A DNA stretch of 64,000 nucleotides, taken from the NCBI RefSeq assembly GCF_020179385.1, contig NZ_JAIBLJ010000014.1:489-64488 (forward strand), read 5' to 3'. Origin of the DNA: Alkalihalobacillus sp. YIM B00296 (GTDB taxonomy: Bacteria; Bacillota; Bacilli; Bacillales; Fictibacillaceae). Position numbers and translations under genes: made by a program. The notes beneath the pieces are model-generated. The model saw nothing but the letters and a program-made list of their open reading frames with translations. It had not been told where the DNA came from and did not search any database. Shown here piece by piece: positions 25,755 through 33,692 of the stretch; position 1 is the first letter of the stretch; each line of letters starts with the position of its first letter.

Positions 25755-27265
25755 ATGCCCATCCAATGACTGTATCAATAATCATTATTTATCTCTTCTT
25801 ATTATTAGCTATTGGGGTCATGAGTTCAAAAAAGAGCTCTGGCGGGTTGACTGATTTCTTCCTGGCAGGGCGTGGTTTAGGGAAGTGGACAGTTGCATTG
25901 AGTGCTGTCAGCTCAGGACGGAGCGGCTGGCTGGTCTTAGGTGTGACAGGCACAGCCTATGCTAGTGGGTTGTTAGCCGTTTGGGCGTTAGCTGGGTTCA
26001 TTACCGTAGAGGTTTTCATGTTCTTTTTCGTTGCCCGCCGGTTTCGAAAATATAGTGAAAGTACAGATAGCATTACGATCCCGGATATCCTTGAGAAACG
26101 TTATCAAGATAGAACGAACCTTCTTCGGATTACGAGTGCACTGATCATTACATTCTTCATGATCGCTTATGTAGGGAGTCAGGTGGTTGCTGGCGGAACG
26201 GCATTTTCTTCAAGTCTCGGTCTATCCACAACTGGTGGGATGTGGTTTACAGCTGCTATTCTATTAGCTTACACAGTACTTGGAGGATTCCATGCAGTAA
26301 GTAAGACAGATGTCCTACAAGCAGGTTTCATGTTTTTATCCCTGGTCGTCTTGCCTATTATCGCGATTATCGGGTTGGGTGGTTTTGGACCTATATTGGA
26401 TGTGTTACATACCCAAGGTCCAGCTTATTATGGTATATTCAGTTTTGGATTTGGTGTTGCGATGAATGTCATCGGAATAGGATTTGGAAGTCCTGGCAAT
26501 CCACATATCCTGGTCCGTTACATGTCTTTGAGGAACATTAAAGAAATGAGGCAAGCTGCCCTTATCGGGTCGGTCTGGAATGTCATCATGGGTTGGGGGG
26601 CGATTATGGTCGGACTTGCAGGGCGAGCATACTTCCCAGACATTTCATCTCTGCCTGGAGAAAATCAAGAAGCGATTTTTACTACGTTAGGAAATGAATT
26701 ACTCAATCCTTTCTTTATGGGTATTCTGCTCGTCGCGATCTTAGCAGCGATCATGTCCAGTGCAGATAGCCAGCTTCTGGTCGGGTCCAGCTCACTAGTC
26801 CGTGACATATACGACCGGTTGATTGGAAAGGGAAAAGAGCTTGATGGCAAAAAACTCGTGTTATATAGCCGGATAGCAATCGGTGTCCTCATACTCTTAT
26901 CGGTTTGGCTTGCTTTTTCCGCACAGGAATTCGTCTTCTGGATGGTCTTGTTTGCCTGGGGTGGATTAGGAGCCTGTTTCGGTCCAGCCCTTCTTCTATC
27001 ATTTTATTGGAAAGGGACGTCAAAGCAAGGCGTGTTCTGGGGAATGCTCGTCGGTTTGGTGACAGTGATCCTCGTCAAAAAGCAGCCGGCATGGACATTT
27101 AACTATCTGCCCGATATCAAAGCCTTGTTTTCCAAGATTCTATTCGGCATCACCTATGAAGCGGTACCAGGCTTCCTCATGGCACTGGTCGTAACCGTCG
27201 TTGTAAGCTTGTTTACGAAAAAACCTTCAAATGCCAAAGAAACCATTGAAGATCTCGCCTCCTGA
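25751..27265 (+). CDS. Sodium:solute symporter (PutP/OpuE-like)
   Basis: A 504-residue SSS-family protein with about 13 helices. Typical motifs include DFFLAGRGLGKWTVALSAVS, SGRSGWLVLGVTG and ILAAIMSSADSQLLVGSSSL, the last matching the Na site helix of PutP/OpuE. It imports a small solute with Na, likely proline or a related compound, although specificity is not proven. It is last in an operon with VOC and ornithine-cyclodeaminase-like genes, followed by a hairpin with GTCAGGCAC arms. Confidence 0.9.
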   Translation: MNAHPMTVSIIIIYLFLLLAIGVMSSKKSSGGLTDFFLAGRGLGKWTVALSAVSSGRSGWLVLGVTGTAYASGLLAVWALAGFITVEVFMFFFVARRFRKYSESTDSITIPDILEKRYQDRTNLLRITSALIITFFMIAYVGSQVVAGGTAFSSSLGLSTTGGMWFTAAILLAYTVLGGFHAVSKTDVLQAGFMFLSLVVLPIIAIIGLGGFGPILDVLHTQGPAYYGIFSFGFGVAMNVIGIGFGSPGNPHILVRYMSLRNIKEMRQAALIGSVWNVIMGWGAIMVGLAGRAYFPDISSLPGENQEAIFTTLGNELLNPFFMGILLVAILAAIMSSADSQLLVGSSSLVRDIYDRLIGKGKELDGKKLVLYSRIAIGVLILLSVWLAFSAQEFVFWMVLFAWGGLGACFGPALLLSFYWKGTSKQGVFWGMLVGLVTVILVKKQPAWTFNYLPDIKALFSKILFGITYEAVPGFLMALVVTVVVSLFTKKPSNAKETIEDLAS

Positions 27266-27270
27266 TGACG

Positions 27271-27327
27271 TGTCAGGCACATTTTATGAAGCCTTGCTGC
27301 TCAAGGGCTTCAAAATGGTGCCTGGTA
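27271..27327 (+). terminator. Hairpin with GTCAGGCAC arms after the symporter
   Basis: Outer GTCAGGCAC pairs with GTGCCTG and inner TTTTATGAAGCC pairs with GGGCTTCAAAA. The arm sequence resembles small palindromic repeats that are widespread in Bacillus genomes. It probably works as a terminator although the T run is short. Confidence 0.55.
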
Positions 27328-27457
27328 CCGATACAAGGGAGTGAAGTTCACGAGAATCAAACAGTATCTATAGTTACGTCCATTCAATTGAAGGAAATGG
27401 AAAGGGCCGAATCGAAATAGTAAATGAAAGAATCTATTCCTTACAGGAGTTGATAAT

Positions 27458-27946
27458 ATGCGTGGACGTACGGAAACAAGGGGTATTGCCCCGGATATTG
27501 TGAAAAAGTCCGGATTTAAATTGGTGGGTATGTCTTGCTCCACGACAATGGCTGATCGGCATGAGAAAATCCCTGAGTTGGTTGAGGAATTCTATCAGCA
27601 TCATATCCATCGAATTAAAAATCGGATCAATGAACCTGTATCCTACGGTATGTTTGTCGATCCCCCGAATTGGGACCCTGACACGGAGGAATTCACATGG
27701 ATAGCGGGAGTAGAGGTGAGTGACTTCGACAACATTCCCGAGGAAATGATTTCGAAAGCCATCCCTGCAAGAAAATATGCTGTGCTTCGATATGATCCAG
27801 CATCCGATGCTTATGATCCGTACCAGTATCTATACGAATGGATGAAGAATGAAGGCTATGAACAAATCGACGATTTCGGGTTTGAGCTTTTCCTGCCATA
27901 TAAAGGGTTAGATTCTGAATTCGTACTTCATTTACCTGTAAGATGA
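27458..27946 (+). CDS. GyrI-like / effector-binding domain protein
   Basis: A 162-residue protein made of a single effector-binding domain like the C-terminal half of AraC-type regulators and GyrI: IVKKSGFKLVGMSCSTTM at the start and PARKYAVLRYDPASDAY followed by YLYEWMKNEGYEQ. No DNA-binding domain is present. Relatives bind small hydrophobic molecules or act as hydrolases on them; the ligand is unknown. AGGAG precedes the ATG. Confidence 0.82.
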   Translation: MRGRTETRGIAPDIVKKSGFKLVGMSCSTTMADRHEKIPELVEEFYQHHIHRIKNRINEPVSYGMFVDPPNWDPDTEEFTWIAGVEVSDFDNIPEEMISKAIPARKYAVLRYDPASDAYDPYQYLYEWMKNEGYEQIDDFGFELFLPYKGLDSEFVLHLPVR

Positions 27947-27947
27947 A

Positions 27948-28065
27948 GGGGCTGTCCCATTAGTGTCTGACTCTCACTGTTCCTAGCAACATTTTAAGAA
28001 AAAGTGTGTTTTTGAAACAAAATGTTGTGTGGTGGTGTTTGACACTATTGTTATGGGACAGCCCC
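27948..28065. repeat. 118-base nested inverted repeat between convergent genes
   Basis: Three nested pairs: GGGGCTGTCCCAT / ATGGGACAGCCCC, TAGTGTC / GACACTA and CAACATTTT / AAAATGTTG. It fills the gap between the GyrI-like gene and the lipoprotein gene and can act as a bidirectional terminator. Its size and layered symmetry also fit a miniature mobile repeat. Confidence 0.75.
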
Positions 28066-28071
28066 CCGTTT

Positions 28072-29334
28072 CTAGTGTCCGCCGCCGCCAGCTTGGACAA
28101 TTTCCAGCTGTTCATCAATGATTCCTTGTATCTTATAAGACACAGCATCTTGACTCCCTAACAAAAACGCATGGTTATATGGCCCGTTAGTGGGATCATC
28201 TTCGAAAGTCGGTTTGATCTCCGTGAAGAAATCATAATGTACCTGATTCAATTCCCCTTCGTCCAACCATATCATCGGTGCGTGTTTTCCTAAATGGGCG
28301 AAAGGAGCCCCGGCTATGGCTAAGTCAGGACTGGCTGTTGAAGTGAAGGAAACGCCATGTCCAGGATCCGTCAATCCCCACCCGAATTTTGTAGCTTTAT
28401 CTTTGAACTGAGCAAAAGCGATTGAATTTTCTACTGGGTTTTCCTCACTGATCCTTGTCACCTTTCCATATTCGGACAATGCTTTTTCGGTGTCTTTGGA
28501 AATGATCGATTCAGGGCCTAACAAGTAGATGTTCGCTTTGCCGTTTCTTTCTTCTAATGCTTGTTTTGTTGCTTCTGGAACCCCCTTATCGGATACATAA
28601 AGCAGAGGTTCAGGCATATGCGAAATCCAATTGATTGCAGGAGTTGTATACAGCCGTCCTTTTTCTTCATGAGAACCGACGATCACACTATCTGGGTATT
28701 CTCCATTCATTTTGGCATAGGCTTGGTCGATTTCTTTTGCAAAATTTGCAGGATCATTTTCTTGGAACCATTTCACCTCATATCCATCAAGTGAGTCTAT
28801 GACAGAATCATCTACATCCCCCATAACCATGATTTCTACTCCATCCATATTTCCTTTTGGGTTTAAACGTTCGATCTCATTCTTTGTTATTTCTGGAATT
28901 TGGTTGTTATCGATGAATAGGACGGGCCCATTATTTGGATGATGGATAAGATTGGCGCTCGCCAAGGAAATAGCCCAGTCCTCAATCGGAGCTAAGATGA
29001 CTGCGCCTGGTTGATTATCTTTATGGGTCGATGGCCATACGGTCTGAGAGGTCATGACCGCCATTTCATATGGATCGGTTGTATTCAGTCTTGTAACGTT
29101 TTTTGTATTCTCCACCAACAGATCATCTTCAGCTTGATCATTGAATGATGAAGGTGCTGTAATCTTTTTTGCTGAATCATCTTCTTCGCTTTTATCAGAG
29201 TCATGATCATCGTGTTGGCCGCTTTGTTGATTGTTCTCTTCATCATCCACTCCCTCTTGCTCGTCTGCAGCATTGCTGCAGGCTGCTATTACGAGAATGA
29301 TGATGCCAATTAACAGTGGTTTCATAGTTTTCAT
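28072..29334 (-). CDS. Lipoprotein with cell-wall-binding type 2 repeats
   Basis: A 420-residue exported protein with a lipobox (LVIAACS), an acidic His-containing linker, then CW-binding-2 type units, for example NVTRLNTTDPYEMAVMTSQT and the VLFIDNNQIPE- and LLYVSDKGVPE-type segments. Similar modules in LytC/CwlB bind the wall. The C-terminus ends GGGGH. TTGGAGG precedes the ATG. It is third in a unit with a response regulator and His kinase and may be their target or partner. Enzymatic activity is not evident. Confidence 0.82.
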   Translation of the reverse strand: MKTMKPLLIGIIILVIAACSNAADEQEGVDDEENNQQSGQHDDHDSDKSEEDDSAKKITAPSSFNDQAEDDLLVENTKNVTRLNTTDPYEMAVMTSQTVWPSTHKDNQPGAVILAPIEDWAISLASANLIHHPNNGPVLFIDNNQIPEITKNEIERLNPKGNMDGVEIMVMGDVDDSVIDSLDGYEVKWFQENDPANFAKEIDQAYAKMNGEYPDSVIVGSHEEKGRLYTTPAINWISHMPEPLLYVSDKGVPEATKQALEERNGKANIYLLGPESIISKDTEKALSEYGKVTRISEENPVENSIAFAQFKDKATKFGWGLTDPGHGVSFTSTASPDLAIAGAPFAHLGKHAPMIWLDEGELNQVHYDFFTEIKPTFEDDPTNGPYNHAFLLGSQDAVSYKIQGIIDEQLEIVQAGGGGH

Positions 29335-29381
29335 TTGAGACCTCCAAATCTAGTATGTTTGAAAATAACTTTACTAGATGA

Positions 29382-30482
29382 TTATGAAGAACTTGTAAAG
29401 GACTCTTGATCTGAATTGGGCAGCTGTACATATACAGTCGTGCCAACCTTTAATTTACTATCGATCCAAACTTGACCACCATGAGCTTCAACTAAGCGTT
29501 TCACAATTGCCAATCCAATTCCGCTGCCGCCAGATTGTCGATTTCTTGAGGGGTCCTCCCGATAAAACCGTTCAAAAGCCTTCTCGATCGATTCGTTGTT
29601 CATGCCTGTCCCGTTGTCCCTTACAGCGATTAGTATGGATCGGTCTTTTTCTTCGGTTGTGACAGTGACTTTTCCGCCAGGTGGTGTGTATTTTAAACCA
29701 TTCATCAATAGATTGATGAGGACTTGTATCATTCTCTGCTGGTCCATATACACGTTTACACCCTTGATCCTTTCTTTAGACAAAGTGATCCCTTTCCGGA
29801 TAAAAGCACTATACACTGCATCCATGCTTTGATTGATGACATTTTCGATGTGTACATACTCTAAATGCAATTCAAATTCAGGAGCTTCCATGCTGTTCAG
29901 CTGCTCTAAATCACTGACAAGATGAATCAGCCTATTTATTTCTTCCGTACATGAACCTAAATGTTCTCTCGTAGGATCCCATATCCCATCCTCAAGTGCC
30001 TCCATATGGCTTTTTAAGGTGGCTAACGGTGTGCGGAGTTCATGGGCAACATCAGCTGTCATATTCTTACGTAACTTATCTTGTTTTTCGAGTTGTTGAG
30101 CAAGATGATTGAATGAATCGGCAAGTTCGCTTATCTCATCTTTGTTTTTCATATGAATACGGGTTTTCCAATCGCCATTTGCCATCCGTTCTGCAGCATG
30201 CCTCATTTGTACCAATGGGTTAGATAGCTTTTTCGCCACAAAATAGCTTACGATGAAAACCAAGAAGAGCGAACCAATGAAAGTCCAAACGATGGAAGAG
30301 AGCATCGCTTTTTCCAAATGAAAATTGATCGTATGCAAGTGATGAGAGCCTGAAGTCTCTCTTTGAGCCATTTCAAAATGGTAATGAATTTCGAACATGA
30401 TGATCAAACTGGCAATCACGAGTATGGAAGAGGTGGCGATAAAGAAACTGATCGCCAACCTGCGCTGCAATCCTTTAATCAC
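29382..30482 (-). CDS. Sensor histidine kinase
   Basis: A 366-residue two-helix kinase: helices around 10-31 and 60-82, HAMP (about 85-135), HisKA with DVAHELRTPLATLK (His147) and HATPase_c with NLLMNGLKYTPPGG, DNGTGM and GSGIGLAIVKRL. The extracytoplasmic loop is only about 28 residues but has six His (EIHYHFEMAQ and SHHLHTINFH), which could bind metal. Its start overlaps the response regulator stop by 4 bases (ATGA). Confidence 0.93.
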   Translation of the reverse strand: MIKGLQRRLAISFFIATSSILVIASLIIMFEIHYHFEMAQRETSGSHHLHTINFHLEKAMLSSIVWTFIGSLFLVFIVSYFVAKKLSNPLVQMRHAAERMANGDWKTRIHMKNKDEISELADSFNHLAQQLEKQDKLRKNMTADVAHELRTPLATLKSHMEALEDGIWDPTREHLGSCTEEINRLIHLVSDLEQLNSMEAPEFELHLEYVHIENVINQSMDAVYSAFIRKGITLSKERIKGVNVYMDQQRMIQVLINLLMNGLKYTPPGGKVTVTTEEKDRSILIAVRDNGTGMNNESIEKAFERFYREDPSRNRQSGGSGIGLAIVKRLVEAHGGQVWIDSKLKVGTTVYVQLPNSDQESFTSSS

Positions 30483-31165
30483 TTGTTTCCTCCTGTAAAT
30501 TTATACCCGACCCCGTATACGGTAGTAATATAAGTTGGTTTTTTGGGGTTTTGTTCGATTTTGTAACGTAAGTTTTTGATATGCTGATCGATGGTTCTCG
30601 TATCCCCTTCGAAATCAAACCCTAAAACCTTCTCTATCAGATCATCCCGTGTGAAAGTCCGTTCAGGGTGTTTTGCAAGGACGACGAGGAGCTTGAATTC
30701 ATTCGGTGTCAGAGGGATGGCTTCACCTTTGAACCTTATAGTCTGTTTTGACTGATCAATGGTTAAATCACCGTAGGAAATCTGATCCGCCAGAAGGTGA
30801 TCATGATAGGAACGCCGGAGGATGGTTTTAACACGCATGACCAACTCTCTTGGACTGAAAGGTTTGATCATGTAATCATCAGCACCGAGTGAGAGGCCCT
30901 GGATCTTGTCGTCCTCTTTTACTTTCGCTGTCAACATCAAAATCGGTATGGATTCTTCCCGTCGAATCATCTGACAGACTTCTTCACCAGAGCGATCTGG
31001 TAACATTAGATCCAGTACGATGAAGTCTATAGAGGTACGTTGGATCGTTTCCAAAGCCTCATTGCCAGATTGTGCTTCTATAGTCTCGTATCCTTCTTTG
31101 TGGAGATAAGAAGCGATGACGTCTCTGATTTTCTTTTCATCATCTACGATCAGGATTCGTTTCAT
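30479..31165 (-). CDS. OmpR/PhoB-type response regulator
   Basis: A 228-residue protein: receiver domain with VDDE and phospho-acceptor Asp52 (LDLMLPD), Thr and Lys switch residues (MLTAK, IKPF), then a winged-helix DNA-binding domain ending TVYGVGYKF. The start at 31165 follows AAGGAGAG; the frame extends to 31255 without support. It pairs with the His kinase by an ATGA overlap and probably controls the downstream lipoprotein and its own operon. Confidence 0.95.
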   Translation of the reverse strand: MKRILIVDDEKKIRDVIASYLHKEGYETIEAQSGNEALETIQRTSIDFIVLDLMLPDRSGEEVCQMIRREESIPILMLTAKVKEDDKIQGLSLGADDYMIKPFSPRELVMRVKTILRRSYHDHLLADQISYGDLTIDQSKQTIRFKGEAIPLTPNEFKLLVVLAKHPERTFTRDDLIEKVLGFDFEGDTRTIDQHIKNLRYKIEQNPKKPTYITTVYGVGYKFTGGNK

Positions 31166-31268
31166 AATGACTCTCCTTGAGTTGGGTTGTTTTTCTTTAT
31201 AGGATAAGAAAGTATTTTCGCTTTTCTTTAACTCTATTTTAAAATTCGCAGACAAGCAATTTACTAGC

Positions 31269-31320
31269 TTGACATGTAACCAAAAGGTTTCCTATAATTG
31301 AATGTGACACCAAAAGGTTT
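31269..31320 (+). promoter_or_regulatory. Promoter with two ArsR-type operators
   Basis: TTGACA (31269-31274), an 18-base spacer, TATAAT (31293-31298). The palindrome AACCAAAAGGTT (31278-31289) sits inside the spacer and a second copy, CACCAAAAGGTTT, lies 30 bases downstream, on the same helix face. The ArsR protein encoded second in this operon is the likely ligand. Confidence 0.7.
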
Positions 31321-31340
31321 CGTATTTAGGAGGTTATAAT

Positions 31341-31748
31341 ATGGCAGTAGAGACGATTAGGCATTCATCTTTATTCAATGCACCGCTTCAGAAGGTATGG
31401 AAAGCAGTGGCATCTTCAGAGGGGATTTCTGCATGGTTTATGCCGAACGATTTCGAACCTGAAATGGGGCATGAATTTTCGTTACATACCCCTTATGGAA
31501 TTTCACCTTGCAGAGTAACAGAATTGGATCCACCTAACCGACTTAGTTTTACATGGGGCGAGGATTGGCATGTTACATTTGAGTTGAAAGAGCTTGAAGG
31601 AAAAACAGAGTTCACTTTGATCCACGCTGGATGGGATGAAAAGAAGGTTACGGAAACGGGCGAATCGCATGCTGTTATACGGGAACGGATGGATCACGGT
31701 TGGAGAGAGGCTGTCCTCCCAAGACTCAAGGAATATGTTGATGTGTAG
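31341..31748 (+). CDS. SRPBCC (AHSA1-type) domain protein
   Basis: A 135-residue helix-grip protein: HSSLFNAPLQKVWKAVASSE, SAWFMPNDF, LSFTWGEDW and a C-terminal amphipathic helix (MDHGWREAVLPRLKEYV). The ligand is unknown. TTAGGAGG precedes the ATG. It overlaps the ArsR start by 8 bases. This repeats the SRPBCC/ArsR pairing at 10378-11272, there with the regulator first. Confidence 0.87.
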   Translation: MAVETIRHSSLFNAPLQKVWKAVASSEGISAWFMPNDFEPEMGHEFSLHTPYGISPCRVTELDPPNRLSFTWGEDWHVTFELKELEGKTEFTLIHAGWDEKKVTETGESHAVIRERMDHGWREAVLPRLKEYVDV

Positions 31749-32082
31749 GAAGATGTCGCCTGCTCCTAATCATGATGTTTTCCAGGCAGTAGCGGATCCG
31801 ACAAGAAGGAGGTTACTGAAGCTTCTAGCGCAAAATGATCGGGCTCTACATGAATTGACAGATCACTTTGATATGAGCCGTACAGCGATTTCAAAGCATT
31901 TACAGATTCTTTCAGAAGCTAACCTTGTCAGCGGAAGGAAGTCTGGAAGGAACAAAATCTATCATTTGCATCCGGAACCATTGAAAGAAGTCAAAGATTG
32001 GCTCGCTTACTATGAAAAGTTCTGGGAAAACAAAATCAACATGCTTAAGCATTATGTGGAGAAAGACGATTCAGATCATTGA
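31741..32082 (+). CDS. ArsR-family transcriptional regulator
   Basis: A 113-residue winged-helix protein: VFQAVADPTRRRLLKLLAQN, LTDHFDMSRTAISKHLQILS and the wing GRNKIYHL. No metal-site cysteine pair is seen. The ATG at 31741 follows AAGGA by 8 bases and overlaps the SRPBCC stop (ATGTGTAG); the ATG at 31753 is an alternative. It probably represses its own operon via the paired AACCAAAAGGTT sites. Confidence 0.87.
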   Translation: MCRKMSPAPNHDVFQAVADPTRRRLLKLLAQNDRALHELTDHFDMSRTAISKHLQILSEANLVSGRKSGRNKIYHLHPEPLKEVKDWLAYYEKFWENKINMLKHYVEKDDSDH

Positions 32083-32106
32083 ACGATTGAATAGGGGGAT
32101 AAAGCC

Positions 32107-32649
32107 ATGTTAATTAAAGGGGAGAGGATCTATCTTAGACCAATACATATAGAAGAAGTCGATGCACTTCTTGATTTGAACGTCAGGAATAAGGATTTTT
32201 TCCAGCGCTATTCTATGATACGAGAAGAGAAATATTATACGGTGGAAGGGCAGACTGAGAGACTCCGACAGTTTGAAGATAACAGGAAAAAGGATCTTGG
32301 ATACCACTTCGGAATCTACCTTAATCAGGCTAAGACGTTAATCGGAACCATTGATCTGTTCCAAGTACTGCGCAGCTCTCTTCAGAGTGCCTTTATCGGC
32401 TATTTCCTCGATCAGCAACATAATGGGAAAGGGTATATGACAGAAGCTGCAAAATTAGTGATCAAATATGCATTCGGGGATTTGCATTTGCACCGGATTG
32501 AGGCGGGAGTCATGCCTCACAACATTGGTTCGATACGTGTTTTGGAAAAAGCCGGGTTCTATAAAGAGGGCATCGCGAAGAAAAATGTAAAAATCAACGG
32601 GAAGTGGGAGGATCACCAAGTACTTGCCATCATCAACCCAAATGATTAA
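32107..32649 (+). CDS. GNAT acetyltransferase (RimJ/RimL type)
   Basis: A 180-residue N-acetyltransferase: IYLRPIHIEEVDALLDL at the start, the acetyl-CoA loop region QQHNGKGYMTEAAKLVIKYA and HRIEAGVMPHNIGSIRVLEK-AGF, typical of the RimJ/RimL/YdaF branch. The acceptor (protein N-terminus or small amine) is unknown. It lies 24 bases after the ArsR gene and ends at a terminator, so it may belong to that operon. Confidence 0.87.
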   Translation: MLIKGERIYLRPIHIEEVDALLDLNVRNKDFFQRYSMIREEKYYTVEGQTERLRQFEDNRKKDLGYHFGIYLNQAKTLIGTIDLFQVLRSSLQSAFIGYFLDQQHNGKGYMTEAAKLVIKYAFGDLHLHRIEAGVMPHNIGSIRVLEKAGFYKEGIAKKNVKINGKWEDHQVLAIINPND

Positions 32650-32652
32650 GGA

Positions 32653-32684
32653 ACAAGTGCAACCCATGAAGGGCTGCACTTGTT
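32653..32684 (+). terminator. Terminator after the GNAT gene
   Basis: ACAAGTGCA pairs with TGCACTTGT, with inner ACCC / GGGC, followed by a short T run. Confidence 0.75.
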
Positions 32685-32755
32685 TATCTGCTCATTTGGA
32701 GGACTATCATTGGAAGTGGTGCATATATGCTGCTTTTGATGAAAACATTTTTGAG

Positions 32756-32797
32756 AATCGTGCAATTATTGCTGAAAATCGTGCAATTATTCAAGTG
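32756..32797 (+). repeat. Two tandem 21-base repeats
   Basis: AATCGTGCAATTATT occurs twice at 21-base spacing, separated by GCTGAA. This is too few units for a CRISPR-like array. Confidence 0.6.
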
Positions 32798-32883
32798 GCT
32801 ATACTTTGCAGGGTGTTATGCCACACTGATACGCCATTCAAATCGAAAAATGCTTCAACACGCTCCAAAATGACAGTCAAGCT

Positions 32884-33509
32884 CTAAGGTTTCAATACAA
32901 CTTTGATATTTCCATCCTCCTTTTTATCGAAAATATCGTAGCCTTTGGCAGCATCTTTCAAAGGAATACGATGGGTGATGATATCTGTAGGATCGAAGGT
33001 CTTGTCCTCGATCATCTCATACAATTTGGGCATCAGATGTATAACAGGAGCTTGTCCCATTTTCAAGGAAACGTTCCTGAAAAAGTCGCCTAGCGGGAAG
33101 TTGTTCGCTTCTGTCCCGTAAACACCAGTCAATTGTACTGTTCCAAACTTCCTGACACACTCAGAAGCGATCACGATTGGGCTGATGGTTCAAAATTGAT
33201 TATCTCCCTCTGAACCAAATTCTTAGGAGGGACAGTACCATCCATACCGACACAATCAATCACGACATCCGCTCCATTTTCCGTTTTTTCATGCAGAAGA
33301 GATCCGATTTCTTCTACAATCCCCATTGGTTCATGACCGACTACATAATCCTGTTCAGGTTCGATACCGCCTTTATAAAGGTGCAGGTCGGAGCCGCAAA
33401 TTCCGCCAGCTGTTATTCTGACAATGATATCACCGTTATCTTGAATGCTAGGATCTTCAACGTTTTTCACTTTCATATTCTCTTTTCCTTGGAACGTTAC
33501 AGCTTGCAT
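32884..33509 (-). pseudogene. Zinc alcohol dehydrogenase, deleted and frameshifted
   Basis: The N-terminus is intact (MQAVTFQGKENMKVKNVEDP, GGICGSDLHLYKG, VGHEPMG) but HEPMGIVEEIGS jumps straight to LLHEKTENGADVVIDCVGMD. Roughly 150 residues, including the structural zinc lobe and part of the nucleotide fold, are missing. A second lesion near 33172 shifts the frame: the first part ends PSAQS-stop, and the tail (IASECVRKFGTVQLTGVYGT to IKVVLKP) continues in another frame. An ATGA overlap makes the pieces look like two genes, but together they are one decayed threonine/alcohol dehydrogenase-like gene. Confidence 0.88.
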
Positions 33510-33658
33510 TCTGTCACATCCTTCTACGAAAAGTTAATAAACTAATTTCCGTATAACGATAGGTTTAAACTTTATTGGACTTTAGATGATTCAACTCCTA
33601 CATTAGTACTATTTGTATATGTGTGGAAAATCGATAAGCAGGGGGATTAGCAAAAAAA

Positions 33659-33687
33659 AACGTGCAACCGCTGATGGGCTGCACGTT
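33659..33687 (-). terminator. Terminator of the iron-siderophore binding-protein gene
   Basis: AACGTGCA pairs with TGCACGTT; on the minus strand a run of nine T follows, 6 bases after the stop at 33693. Confidence 0.85.
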
Positions 33688-33692
33688 CGTTT

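Noticed and set aside
32756-32797. CRISPR-like direct repeats
   Set aside because: Only two units, no spacers of regular size, no cas genes.
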